Part shown: piece by piece, positions 1 to 7,949 of the stretch
Position numbering within the stretch: the stretch's first letter is position 1
Layout: each line of letters opens with the position of its first letter
Assembly: GCA_021372185.1 (NCBI GenBank)
Contig: JAJFUY010000108.1
Location: forward strand, 1-25,944
From: Chlamydiales bacterium
Lineage (GTDB): Bacteria > Chlamydiota > Chlamydiia > Chlamydiales > FEN-1388
Direction: 5' to 3'
DNA: 25,944 nucleotides
The notes under the pieces: generated by a model
Told to the model about the DNA's origin: nothing
What the model saw: only the letters and a program-made list of their open reading frames with translations
Database searches by the model: none
Translations under genes and position numbers: made by a program

Positions 1-297
1 TAAAAACTGCTTGTTATTCACTCCTGGAATTTCTACAGGATACTGAAAGCTCATAAAGAGGCCCATATGTGCACGCTCTTCTGGGTCTAAATCCAAAATA
101 TTCTGCCCTTTAAAATAGATTGAACCACTAGTAACATCGTAGGCGGGATGTCCTGCTAGCACTTTTGCTAATGTTGACTTTCCAGAACCATTGGGGCCCA
201 TAATAGCGTGTACTTGGCCTTTTTCAATTTTTAGGGAGATTCCCTTTAGAATTTCTTTGCCGTCAATTGCTACTGACAGATTTTGTATATCGAGCAT
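1..297 (-). CDS. sufC: SufC, Fe-S assembly ATPase (partial, N-terminal 99 residues)
   Basis: SufC is the soluble ABC-type ATPase of the SUF iron-sulfur cluster assembly machine; it forms the SufBC2D scaffold complex with SufB and SufD in the cytoplasm. The window contains only the first 99 codons, from an ATG at 297 to the left edge. The translation starts MLDIQNLSVAIDGKEILKGI, has a Walker A motif GPNGSGKST near residues 34-42, and continues into the Q-loop region (MSFQYPVEIPG), where SufC proteins carry this PVEIPG signature. The start lies 7 bases after the sufB stop, so the two genes are almost certainly one operon; sufD and sufS would be expected beyond the left edge. The Q-loop sequence makes SufC much more likely than a generic ABC ATPase. 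Confidence 0.95.
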   Translation of the reverse strand, partial: MLDIQNLSVAIDGKEILKGISLKIEKGQVHAIMGPNGSGKSTLAKVLAGHPAYDVTSGSIYFKGQNILDLDPEERAHMGLFMSFQYPVEIPGVNNKQFL

Positions 298-304
298 AAT
301 TTCG

Positions 305-1738
305 TTATCCAACCGAGTTTTCAAGCTTCATAGAAAGTAAATTTTTTGCCTCTTGAGCAAATTCAAAGGGCAATTCATCCAGCACTTTTTTGCAAAAACC
401 GTTCACTATCATATTCACAGAGTCTTCAAACGACACACCGCGTGAACGGAAATAAAAAAGCTGTTCTTCGTTAATTTTAGAAGTAGAGGCCTCATGCTCA
501 AGCTGGCTTGAGGCATTATCCACTTCGATATAAGGGAAGGTGTTTGCAGAGCACTCATCGCCCACGAGCATTGAGTCACACTGCGTGTAGTTTCTGGCGC
601 CTTCTGCTTTAGGGAATATTTTTACAAGGCCACGGTAAGTATTACTTGATAGCTCTGCAGATATACCTTTTGACACTATGGTAGAGCGGGTGTTTTTGCC
701 GATGTGAATCATTTTGGTACCGGTATCAGCCTGCATGCGGCCATTAGTAAGCGCAACAGAATAAAATTCACCAACAGAATTATCTCCACGCAAAATGCAG
801 CTTGGGTACTTCCAGGTAATAGCAGCGCCAGCTTCTACCTGCGTCCAAGAAATTTTGGAGTTTTTACCCAGGCATAGTCCACGCTTTGTAACAAAGTTAT
901 AGATACCACCAAGGCCGGTTTTTGGATCGCCAGAATACCAGTTTTGGATAGTCGAATATTTAATTTGGGCATCATCCATTGCTACAAGCTCAACTACTGC
1001 TGCATGTAGCTGGTTTGTGTCAAAAGCAGGGGCAGTGCAGCCTTCTAAGTAGCTTACACTTGAGCCCTTTTCTGCGATGATAAGTGTACGTTCAAACTGG
1101 CCTGAATTTCTGTCGTTAATTCTAAAATAGGTAGAGAGCTCCATAGGGCAAGTAACACCTTCAGGAATATACACAAACGACCCATCAGAAAACACAGCGG
1201 AATTTAAACAGGCATAGTAGTTATCAACACTCGGCACTACACTTCCGAGGTACTTTTTTACAAGCTCTGGGTATTTATGAATAGCCTCTGTAATTGAACA
1301 GAGCACAACGCCTGCCTCTTGGAGCTTTTTTTGAAACGTTGTACCAATAGAAACTGAGTCAAAGACTAAGTCTACTGCCACATTAGATAGGCGCATCTGC
1401 TCTTCTAGCGGAATGCCAAGCTTTTCAAAGGTCTTTAAAATTTCCGGATCTACTTCGCTGAGGTTATTTACCTTAGGAATTTTTTTAGGCTGCGAAAAGT
1501 AGCAGATATTTTGGTAATCAATTGGGGGATGCGTAAGATTTGCCCATTTTGGCTCTTGCATCTCTTGCCATTTATGAAACGCTTTTAAGCGAAATTCCGT
1601 AAGCCAATCAGGCTCTTCTCTTTTTGCAGAAATAGCGCGGATAATGTCTTCATTTATGCCCTTAGGAAATGTCTCCATTTCCACATCAGACACAAACCCA
1701 TATTTGTATTCAGTACTTGCAAACGCTTGACTTGTCAT
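305..1738 (-). CDS. sufB: SufB, Fe-S cluster scaffold protein
   Basis: SufB is the scaffold subunit on which the SUF system builds nascent iron-sulfur clusters, with SufC and SufD. The 477-residue length is normal for the family. Recognisable blocks include VYIPEGVTCPMELSTYFRIN (about 189-208), EGCTAPAF (232-239) and GLCLGKNSKISWTQVEAGAA (287-306). Cys387 (TQCDSML) and His415-Glu416 (LEHEAST) fall where E. coli SufB has Cys405 and His433-Glu434, residues reported as important for cluster formation. It is first in a leftward operon, 7 bases ahead of sufC. A putative extended -10 promoter lies about 34 bases upstream of the ATG, with a GGGAG at a long distance of about 14 bases. No regulator gene of the IscR/SufR type is visible beside it. 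Confidence 0.97.
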   Translation of the reverse strand: MTSQAFASTEYKYGFVSDVEMETFPKGINEDIIRAISAKREEPDWLTEFRLKAFHKWQEMQEPKWANLTHPPIDYQNICYFSQPKKIPKVNNLSEVDPEILKTFEKLGIPLEEQMRLSNVAVDLVFDSVSIGTTFQKKLQEAGVVLCSITEAIHKYPELVKKYLGSVVPSVDNYYACLNSAVFSDGSFVYIPEGVTCPMELSTYFRINDRNSGQFERTLIIAEKGSSVSYLEGCTAPAFDTNQLHAAVVELVAMDDAQIKYSTIQNWYSGDPKTGLGGIYNFVTKRGLCLGKNSKISWTQVEAGAAITWKYPSCILRGDNSVGEFYSVALTNGRMQADTGTKMIHIGKNTRSTIVSKGISAELSSNTYRGLVKIFPKAEGARNYTQCDSMLVGDECSANTFPYIEVDNASSQLEHEASTSKINEEQLFYFRSRGVSFEDSVNMIVNGFCKKVLDELPFEFAQEAKNLLSMKLENSVG

Positions 1739-1771
1739 AAACTATTTTTTGACTCCCGCAATATCTCCAAG

Positions 1772-1780
1772 AGTATACCA
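1772..1780 (-). promoter_or_regulatory. Putative sufB promoter, extended -10
   Basis: The minus strand reads TGGTATACT here, an extended -10 (TGn plus TATACT), with no good -35 at the usual distance. The predicted start point leaves a leader of roughly 27 bases before sufB. GTATAC is itself palindromic, so the same bases might also serve a rightward promoter for the GNAT gene (TTGACT at 1749-1754); that second use is weak. Confidence 0.45.
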
Positions 1781-1851
1781 ATTTTATTCTTTCTTGCCTT
1801 TAAAAACCTCTTGCGTGAAGATTGTACGCTTTAAATAGGGAGATTCTGGAG

Positions 1852-2469
1852 ATGATTAGACCATGCGTAGGATTGTTAACAGTCAAAACTCAAAAAGGAA
1901 CTTTTACTGTAAAAAGACCTGATAAAGAGACTGTCGAAAAAACCAAAGAATTAGCTAAGCAAATTTTTATTGAAGCGTTCTCAACTACCTACACACAATA
2001 TTACAATGATAGCAAAGTGGAAATGCCTATCGAAAAATGGTTAGTCCTAAAAGATGGCTTTACAATCACCACATGGCTGGATGCCACATTTGAGGGCGAG
2101 TATGAAGAGTATCTTGAAGGCAAAAAAGACTTTTTGCATCTCCATGATGAAAACGAAGCACTTGTCGGTTGGCTCTCACATGGCCCAGTTTCGGACAAGG
2201 GCGAAATGTACCTTAGCCAATGCTCTTTAGAGGCCGATCATAGAAATTCTAAAATAGCTACGACCGCTTTTTCAGAAGCTCTAAAAGACGACACCATCAA
2301 AGCAATATTCCCCGGCGTAAAAGAGGTAAAACTCATTGCCCGCGAAATCAATAAGTTTGCCGAAAAACTTTATTTGGGCGCTGGCTTTACGAAAGATAGA
2401 ACCATCGATCCCAAAATCTATGGTGAATGCTACAACGACCGCTATGTAGGGTATCGTAAAACTTTATGA
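1852..2469 (+). CDS. GNAT-family N-acetyltransferase-like protein
   Basis: This protein looks like a GNAT-fold acyltransferase that would transfer an acyl group from acyl-CoA to an amine; the substrate is unknown. The visible signature is at the C-terminal half: an acetyl-CoA loop-like segment SLEADHRNSKIATTAFSEAL and the motif-B-like NKFAEKLYLGAGFTKDR. I chose ATG 1852 (205 residues) because AGGGAG at 1837-1842 stands 9 bases in front of it; the frame is open from a TTG at 1822, which would give 215 residues but has no ribosome binding site. The stop overlaps the next start by 4 bases (ATGA), so the gene is translationally coupled to the dipeptidase downstream. It is divergent from sufB. GNAT membership is fairly sure; a specific role is not. 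Confidence 0.7.
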   Translation: MIRPCVGLLTVKTQKGTFTVKRPDKETVEKTKELAKQIFIEAFSTTYTQYYNDSKVEMPIEKWLVLKDGFTITTWLDATFEGEYEEYLEGKKDFLHLHDENEALVGWLSHGPVSDKGEMYLSQCSLEADHRNSKIATTAFSEALKDDTIKAIFPGVKEVKLIAREINKFAEKLYLGAGFTKDRTIDPKIYGECYNDRYVGYRKTL

Positions 2470-3230
2470 TTGAGACAAGGTGGGATGAGCATCCAATCAT
2501 TGCAAAGCAGTATGCTTGTAAAGACGCCATGCCAACTATTGTTGATGAGCGGATTAAGAGCATTACTATTGTAGAATGTCACGAAGCGCTCGTTGATGTT
2601 TATGAGCAAAAAAATAGACGTATTGAAATGCTCCCCTCACCTGTCAAACCCTTTGGTAGTCCTGATTGCAATTCAGGGCTGCCAAGTGCTTCAAAAATGC
2701 GCAAAAAAGTCTTCGAATGTTTAGAATTTATGCTCGTGCAACTAGATGAGCTTGCCCCATCATTTGGCTATACAAAAGGCACCGTAAGCATAAAAGTATT
2801 TGAGGGATTACGAGACCTCGAAACTCAAAAGACACTCTTTAATAACAAGCTCCAAGAAATACAAGCTGCAAATCCGGATTTGAGTGTAGAAGAAGCAGAA
2901 AAAGAAACCTGCAAATGGATATCGCCCGTCACCAACAACATCCCCGTACATTCAACAGGCGCCGCCGTTGATATAAGACTGTGGGATATGGCCAAAGATG
3001 CCTTCCTCGACATGGGCCCATTTGGCGCCATCTGGGGCAAAAACGACACCGCCCCCACATTCTCAGAAGCTCTTACAACAGAGCAAAAAAATAACCGCCA
3101 CTATATGCTATTAGCGGCCGCAAAAGCAGACCTCACCAACTACCCATATGAATTTTGGCACTTCTCCCACGGCGACCGCTACGCCGCCTTCTGGAAACAT
3201 GATACTCATGCCAAGTATGGTGCCCAATAG
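2466..3230 (+). CDS. VanX-like D-alanyl-D-alanine dipeptidase (peptidase M15D)
   Basis: This is a zinc-dependent cytoplasmic dipeptidase of the VanX/DdpX type, which cleaves D-Ala-D-Ala. The family residues are present in order: Arg116 in EGLRDLETQ (VanX Arg71), His162 and Asp169 in VHSTGAAVD (the SxHxxGxAxD zinc motif, His-Asp spacing of 7 as in VanX), and Glu229 and His232 in YEFWHFS (the ExWH motif). At 254 residues it is about 50 longer than enterococcal VanX, mostly at the N-terminus. There is no signal peptide. It overlaps the GNAT gene by 4 bases and converges with the TPR gene 20 bases away. No vanH, vanA, ligase or regulator is nearby, so resistance is not implied; peptidoglycan turnover or D-Ala salvage is more plausible. 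Confidence 0.9.
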   Translation: MIETRWDEHPIIAKQYACKDAMPTIVDERIKSITIVECHEALVDVYEQKNRRIEMLPSPVKPFGSPDCNSGLPSASKMRKKVFECLEFMLVQLDELAPSFGYTKGTVSIKVFEGLRDLETQKTLFNNKLQEIQAANPDLSVEEAEKETCKWISPVTNNIPVHSTGAAVDIRLWDMAKDAFLDMGPFGAIWGKNDTAPTFSEALTTEQKNNRHYMLLAAAKADLTNYPYEFWHFSHGDRYAAFWKHDTHAKYGAQ

Positions 3231-3250
3231 CAGCCAATGCATGTTAAAAA

Positions 3251-5641
3251 TTAGCTTGGATTATGGAGCTTGCTGGGTTTAAATTCGGTGGCTGTGTAGG
3301 TGATTTTTTTACGCTCTGGTTCAATTGGGCGTATAACTTGGCCAACAAGAGCTCTCCGATAGTTTGCAGGTGCACGAGTGTGATCAATAAGTCGTACTAA
3401 ATCTTCATCGCCTTTAAACAGCTGAATAAGTTTTTCTTTTAAACCGTATGATTCAATAATTTTCCTAAATCCCGATTCTTGCTTTAGCATCTTTCTTAAA
3501 ATTGCCGCCATGTGAGGCAGATACTTTTGTATGGATTCCTTGGTTGGATTCCAGTTTATAATAGCCTCTTTAACTCTAGAAGTGGGCGTAAAGCCTCGTA
3601 ATTCATACTTTAGCCCGCGTAAGATACAGACAGGGTCTTGTAAAAAGCAAAACTTAGGGTTAGTCACCGTCTCTAACAGTTTTTCTTTCACGTGCTCTAT
3701 ACCCTTACCCGTGGGGTCATACACCTTGCCGTCAGCATCGCAATAAAGCGAGCAGATCGTAAAATCACGCACACTTGCATCACTTGATAACCAAGGATTT
3801 ATTCCAATAGATGGCTCTGACTCTTCAGCAATATTTACTCGAGAAAGCATCACATCAATTTCTGGGGTTTCTGCATTTCTCCATCTTCGATATAGCCCCG
3901 GCACAAACCCAATAGCCTTAAAGCCCTGATTGACTAATGATTCACCTAACGAATCATCTTTAGTAGCAAAGTCAATATCGCTTGTTAATTCTGGCTTCCA
4001 CGTTTTCAGTAGAAGATGTATCACCGTACTGCCAACAAGTACAACCTTTTCCTTACCAACCTGTTCAAATATTGAACGTATTACAGGAGGTAACGTAACA
4101 TAATCCATACGCTCTACATGAGGGTTGGTACCCCCAAAACGCTTGATGAGCGTATTCATTTTTTCAATAAATTCTTTTTTTGTGGCAAATTGTATTGGAT
4201 AGGTATTTTTCCAGCGTTCTACAGACTCCCGATCTTTGTTTTTTAAATAAAATTCAAAAAGCCGTAAGGCAAGCTTTTCATCATCAGGAAATTTAGTTAA
4301 GCTTTTAAGCGCCCAATCAATACCTGCACCACTCAGGTTATTTACGCTAAAAAACGTGGCTTTTAAGTTGTAAAAATCTACACACTCGGGCCATCGCTTG
4401 ATGGCCTTATCTAGATATATATTTACCCTAGTATTTAGCCCTGCACGCATATACAGCCAAATGATGCCAACTAACGCCTGCTTATTATTTTCCCAGTTAG
4501 GGATCAACATAAAATAGTCAGCTACTTCTTTATGCTCTTCGGTTAAGCAAGCTTGCTTTTCTAGACGTAGCTGGGTCACCCTCGCAAGGCATAAAAGGGC
4601 ATCAACATTGGTTTGCCAGTTTTTTACCGCCTTAAAACACGCTTCAGCACTAGTAAAATCTTCTTGTGCTTCATAATTTCTTCCCACACTCATCAATACG
4701 GGATTATTAGTTGAATTCCTTTTTATAAGCTGTTTAAGATATGTTGTAGATTCACCATATTTACCAGATGCATCGTAGCAACAGCCAATTGCTATCATCA
4801 ACTTCGTATTTTCTTGCCACCCTTTACATCGTTTAAAGGTCTTTATAGCTAGGTCAAAATGCCCCAAATCTTGATACATCCTCCCAAATGGCAGAAAATA
4901 ATGCGGCTCAGGACAACGGGCTACAAGCTTTTCAAAGGCCTCTTCAGAGAGTTTCATGTCTTTCATACGTCCATAGCATCTACCCAAATTTTCTAATGCC
5001 TTAGCCGGATTGTATTGTTGCGCTTCAGTGTATAAACGTATTGCCTCATCAAACTTTCCCATATCTTCAAAACAGCGAGGTAAGGCAAATGCTGCAGCCT
5101 CATCATCACCAAGCTCTCGGCATTTATTAAAGCAGTCAATAGCCAGGGCTTGTTGCCTCATATGTACATATATTCTCCCCTTAGCACAGTACATAGCGCT
5201 ATCTTCTACCCAATACTTTTCTAGTAGCTCTAACGCAATACCGTGATCACCATTTTCTGAATAGCATACTCCAATTGCCTGCACGACATTTGGCATTTTT
5301 TCCCACTGAGGAATTGACCGAAAAGTTTCTATTGCCTTTTCAAAATCTTTTGCATTTTTATACAAATGGCCCAGTGTAAACGTGGCGTCAAGCTTTTCAT
5401 TTTTGCTTCTAGCCTCTTTTAGTGCCGCTTTTCCTGCCTTTACAGCTGTATTATACTGTCCAAGCGCAGTGAGGTTATCAAGCATTCTTTGAGTTTCATT
5501 TTTTTCTGTTTTACTCCCTTTTTCTTTGAGGGTAAACGTACGTGTATACACCTCGAATTCTTTGGTGCTAGAACTCACTGGCTTTCTTGGTGCCGAAGGG
5601 GCTGGAGGATAGTATTGTGACTGGGCTCTAACGGAATGCAT
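3251..5641 (-). CDS. TPR protein fused to a class II nucleotidyltransferase (poly(A) polymerase/CCA-type head) domain
   Basis: The protein has 796 residues in two parts. Residues about 55-480 form repeated TPR-like helical pairs (for example KDFEKAIETF, GKFDEAIRLY, GHFDLAIKTF), a protein-interaction solenoid. Residues about 515-690 resemble the head and neck of class II nucleotidyltransferases: VGSTVIHLLL (535-545), the metal-binding pair Asp555/Asp557 in SDIDFAT, a probable third carboxylate Asp596 in EIDV, RDFTIC (625-630), and the neck-like FLQDPVCILRGLKYELRGF (666-684). All three putative catalytic carboxylates are kept, so it could be active. The usual VGGxVRD is VGSTVIH here. The C-terminal body is short (to 796). 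The substrate may be RNA, a nucleotide or a protein; nothing in the sequence decides. It lies 68 bases downstream of the ankyrin gene on the same strand, probably co-transcribed. No signal peptide. Confidence 0.82.
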   Translation of the reverse strand: MHSVRAQSQYYPPAPSAPRKPVSSSTKEFEVYTRTFTLKEKGSKTEKNETQRMLDNLTALGQYNTAVKAGKAALKEARSKNEKLDATFTLGHLYKNAKDFEKAIETFRSIPQWEKMPNVVQAIGVCYSENGDHGIALELLEKYWVEDSAMYCAKGRIYVHMRQQALAIDCFNKCRELGDDEAAAFALPRCFEDMGKFDEAIRLYTEAQQYNPAKALENLGRCYGRMKDMKLSEEAFEKLVARCPEPHYFLPFGRMYQDLGHFDLAIKTFKRCKGWQENTKLMIAIGCCYDASGKYGESTTYLKQLIKRNSTNNPVLMSVGRNYEAQEDFTSAEACFKAVKNWQTNVDALLCLARVTQLRLEKQACLTEEHKEVADYFMLIPNWENNKQALVGIIWLYMRAGLNTRVNIYLDKAIKRWPECVDFYNLKATFFSVNNLSGAGIDWALKSLTKFPDDEKLALRLFEFYLKNKDRESVERWKNTYPIQFATKKEFIEKMNTLIKRFGGTNPHVERMDYVTLPPVIRSIFEQVGKEKVVLVGSTVIHLLLKTWKPELTSDIDFATKDDSLGESLVNQGFKAIGFVPGLYRRWRNAETPEIDVMLSRVNIAEESEPSIGINPWLSSDASVRDFTICSLYCDADGKVYDPTGKGIEHVKEKLLETVTNPKFCFLQDPVCILRGLKYELRGFTPTSRVKEAIINWNPTKESIQKYLPHMAAILRKMLKQESGFRKIIESYGLKEKLIQLFKGDEDLVRLIDHTRAPANYRRALVGQVIRPIEPERKKITYTATEFKPSKLHNPS

Positions 5642-5709
5642 ATACGTGATCTTTTATTAAAATTTCGCCAACGATGATAGCTCTTACACACTATATTCAG
5701 CTAGTTGAT

Positions 5710-7569
5710 TTATGAGGGTTTTTTGCGAGAAAAAATGAAGGAGAGGGTGCCAAGGAGGCCTTGGATGCCTTTTAGTGCATGGCGATCGGGGATGGTTGAA
5801 CCTAGGGCTTTACTTACTTTGAACATGCGTTTTTGGCCCGGTGTTAAATTTTGTGTAAATTTAGCTTCTAGGTCATCTAGCTGCTTTGTTAACGCTGTAT
5901 CAAAAAGAATTGGGTAGCGCTTTTTTGTTACCCATAGGAGGTGAAAACTTTGAAAAACAAGGGATGGCTCTTGGGGGTCAATGAGGTATTTATCCAACAG
6001 TTTCATCTGCTGAAAAACCTGCCATTTTAAGAAGGTAAAATGAGCGTGTTCTTTTGGGTCAATTTTAGAAAAAAGATAGGCCTTTACTATGCCTTCCGTT
6101 GATGCCCAGGTGCAGTTGCCTATAATCTGATCTGGTAGTTTTGCTTGTCTTGCAAAGTCTGTGTTTTCTTGGGTAAAGTTAAGCAGTTTTGGCAGCGTTT
6201 CGTACATGTACTCTTTGTACTCTTTAGGCGTGTCTTTTGATATCGGACTTAAAATGTCTTCTATTGTTTTAAGAGAGAGCTTGGAAGGGTCAAAACGGTA
6301 CACCAGTAGGGGGGCTTTACTTGTTTCTCCCCGGTCACAAAGAATAAAGCGATCGTTTTCAATAAGTATAGTTGTAGCATGAGTTGCATAGCCTGTTAAT
6401 AAAACAGTTGGCTTGCCTTTTTGGATTCTCTCTAGGATCTCATGACTTCTTTGACTATTATGTTTTGACGCAAATTCTAAAACTTCGGCAAGTTCTTGCG
6501 CGGGATCCCCAGCAAATTCTTTGAGCGATTTTGCCATAGTAGCTGCTGCAAGTTCCCTTCCACCAGAGGTAAACGCCACTTTTCTACCAGCAATACGGCC
6601 ACTTCCTGCTACTTCAAAGGCATGGGCGGTGAGCTTCATATGAGCTGTCTGTTTGCCTATATCTTTTTGTATTGGCATCGTATTCACAAGAGCGTGGAGT
6701 TTTTCTTTCCAGTGAGCCGGGCGATTTGACTTTAGTTTATACGACAGACTTTCATTTAATTCATTTACTTCAGTAGGATCTGCTCCATGCTCTAATAAAA
6801 GCTTAAAAATTTCAGGGCTTGCAAAATATGCTGCATACCAAAGAGCACTGATCCCATCTTTACTTTTAGCTGTAAGATCTGCAGAGTGTTCTAGCAAAAC
6901 TTTTACAACTTCACTCTTATTACGCAATATCGCCTGCACAAGGAGCGGAGTTCCGTCAACTGATTTATAGTTGACGTCAGCCCCTGCTTCAATAAGGAGA
7001 CGAACAGCTTTTGTCCCACCCATAGACGCGGCTGTCCATAGGGCGGGGTTTCCATCACTATCGAGTGCATCAACCGAAATACTTTTCAGGTGTTTCTTCA
7101 ATTTGTCAACCGCCTGAGTGCCTGGTTCAGTCTTAAAATGGGCTTCTGTAAAAGACATTGCAATTACGTGTGAATGAAAGTCTGATTGGGCATCATTTTT
7201 GGGAGCGATTGTTTTGAATACTTTTTGGATACGTTTGATGTCTGTCTGGATTTTTCTTACAACTTGTCTATCAACACCGGAGCTCTTTTTTACCCGTGCT
7301 TGGATTGTAGAAAGCTCTTTTAAATCATTAGCATCTAAGAGTATTTTTTGATCTTTGAATTGAGAATAAATGGTACTGATTGACTGAGAAACCTGATGTA
7401 TATTGGCTTTTAATTCCGCATCAGACAAAGATGCCAAATCATGCATAATTTTGCGAGATCCGTGGAGTACAACCTTTGATTTTGGAGGAAGCGGTGGCTG
7501 GTTTTCATAACCTCCGCTACCATGAACAGCACTCATATGGAAACATCCCTTTTTACAGGTACATGCCAT
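5710..7569 (-). CDS. Ankyrin-repeat protein with C-terminal H...D...QxxxNC domain, candidate effector
   Basis: The protein has 619 residues. It opens with a Cys-rich tip (MACTCKKGC), then a helical/coiled region (about 45-120), then three to four ankyrin repeats (about 165-265; for example AVRLLIEAGADVN and IFKLLLEHGADPT). I cannot assign the C-terminal half (about 320-619). It shows conserved-looking His397 (TGYATHATT), Asp412 (ILCDRGE), Gln481 and Cys486 (QIIGNCTWAS). The order His, Asp, Gln, Cys is the order used by clan CE cysteine proteases and YopJ-type acetyltransferases, but the spacing and flanks are not diagnostic. Ankyrin proteins of this type are common secreted effectors in intracellular bacteria. 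There is no Sec signal, so type III export would be needed. It is the first gene of a probable two-gene transcript behind the TGTCGA array. Confidence 0.75.
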   Translation of the reverse strand: MACTCKKGCFHMSAVHGSGGYENQPPLPPKSKVVLHGSRKIMHDLASLSDAELKANIHQVSQSISTIYSQFKDQKILLDANDLKELSTIQARVKKSSGVDRQVVRKIQTDIKRIQKVFKTIAPKNDAQSDFHSHVIAMSFTEAHFKTEPGTQAVDKLKKHLKSISVDALDSDGNPALWTAASMGGTKAVRLLIEAGADVNYKSVDGTPLLVQAILRNKSEVVKVLLEHSADLTAKSKDGISALWYAAYFASPEIFKLLLEHGADPTEVNELNESLSYKLKSNRPAHWKEKLHALVNTMPIQKDIGKQTAHMKLTAHAFEVAGSGRIAGRKVAFTSGGRELAAATMAKSLKEFAGDPAQELAEVLEFASKHNSQRSHEILERIQKGKPTVLLTGYATHATTILIENDRFILCDRGETSKAPLLVYRFDPSKLSLKTIEDILSPISKDTPKEYKEYMYETLPKLLNFTQENTDFARQAKLPDQIIGNCTWASTEGIVKAYLFSKIDPKEHAHFTFLKWQVFQQMKLLDKYLIDPQEPSLVFQSFHLLWVTKKRYPILFDTALTKQLDDLEAKFTQNLTPGQKRMFKVSKALGSTIPDRHALKGIQGLLGTLSFIFSRKKPS

Positions 7570-7589
7570 ATATTTTTTTATTAAACAAG

Positions 7590-7598
7590 TCTATATCA
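7590..7598 (-). promoter_or_regulatory. Putative -10 of the ankyrin/TPR operon
   Basis: The minus strand reads TGATATAGA, an extended -10-like hexamer (TATAGA) about 20 bases upstream of the ankyrin ATG. At the usual 17-base spacing the -35 would fall at 7613-7618, overlapping the first TGTCGA half-site, which fits repression or activation from the array. No good -35 hexamer is seen. Confidence 0.35.
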
Positions 7599-7610
7599 AT
7601 TCCCACAACC

Positions 7611-7677
7611 TGTCGATTTTTTGACTTTTTTTCGACATATATCAAAAATATGTCGATTTTTAACCAAAATTTCGACA
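7611..7677. promoter_or_regulatory. Array of four TGTCGA half-sites (operator candidate)
   Basis: TGTCGA occurs at 7611-7616 and 7651-7656, and its complement TCGACA at 7632-7637 and 7672-7677. This makes two copies of TGTCGA-N15-TCGACA repeated at 40 bases, with half-site starts 21, 19 and 21 bases apart, close to two helical turns. The flanks are T-rich next to each half-site. The inner pair also forms a 9-bp inverted repeat (TCGACATAT / ATATGTCGA, 7632-7640 and 7648-7656). The array lies directly upstream of the ankyrin gene. Binding by a dimeric or tetrameric regulator is inference. Confidence 0.6.
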
Positions 7678-7769
7678 TGAGAAAAAAATGCACACCCATT
7701 TTGCCAGCGTGCTGAAGAGGCAATGGCATTCGGTTAAGGTTTTTTTAGTTATCATGTTCGATATAAATT

Positions 7770-7895
7770 AACAAGATATGCAGGATCGCAAGCGGCAGGA
7801 TAAGCAAGATAAAAAATATTCATCAGATTTTGCACAATTATCATTTTGTGTTTTATCCTTTTTATCCTGCCGCTTGCGATCATGCATATCTTGTT
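7770..7895. repeat. 126-bp imperfect palindromic element
   Basis: The left arm 7770-7816 begins AACAAGATATGCAGGATCGC and the right arm 7851-7895 is its complement with about four mismatches; the loop is about 35 bases and contains a small CACAA/TTGTG pair. The core word is CGCAAGCGGCAGGATAA. It lies in a 424-base gap between two leftward genes. I see no coding frame that is not simply the palindrome, no transposase and no clear target duplication. It looks like a miniature or REP-type element. Confidence 0.75.
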
Positions 7896-7949
7896 TTGCA
7901 TTTCTTGAACCCTAAATGTTTTACTCTGTAAAACTTCCCCCAATCGCAC

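Noticed and set aside
2466..3230. Vancomycin resistance cluster
   Set aside because: Only the dipeptidase is present; no vanH, D-Ala-D-Lac ligase or VanRS is beside it.
3251..5641. Household CCA-adding enzyme or poly(A) polymerase
   Set aside because: Large TPR portion, altered VGGxVRD motif and short C-terminal body argue against an ordinary tRNA or mRNA tailing enzyme, although the head domain is related.
7752..7949. Open frame of 65 codons on the minus strand
   Set aside because: It is a translation of the palindromic element and its flank, without ribosome site or recognisable protein sequence.
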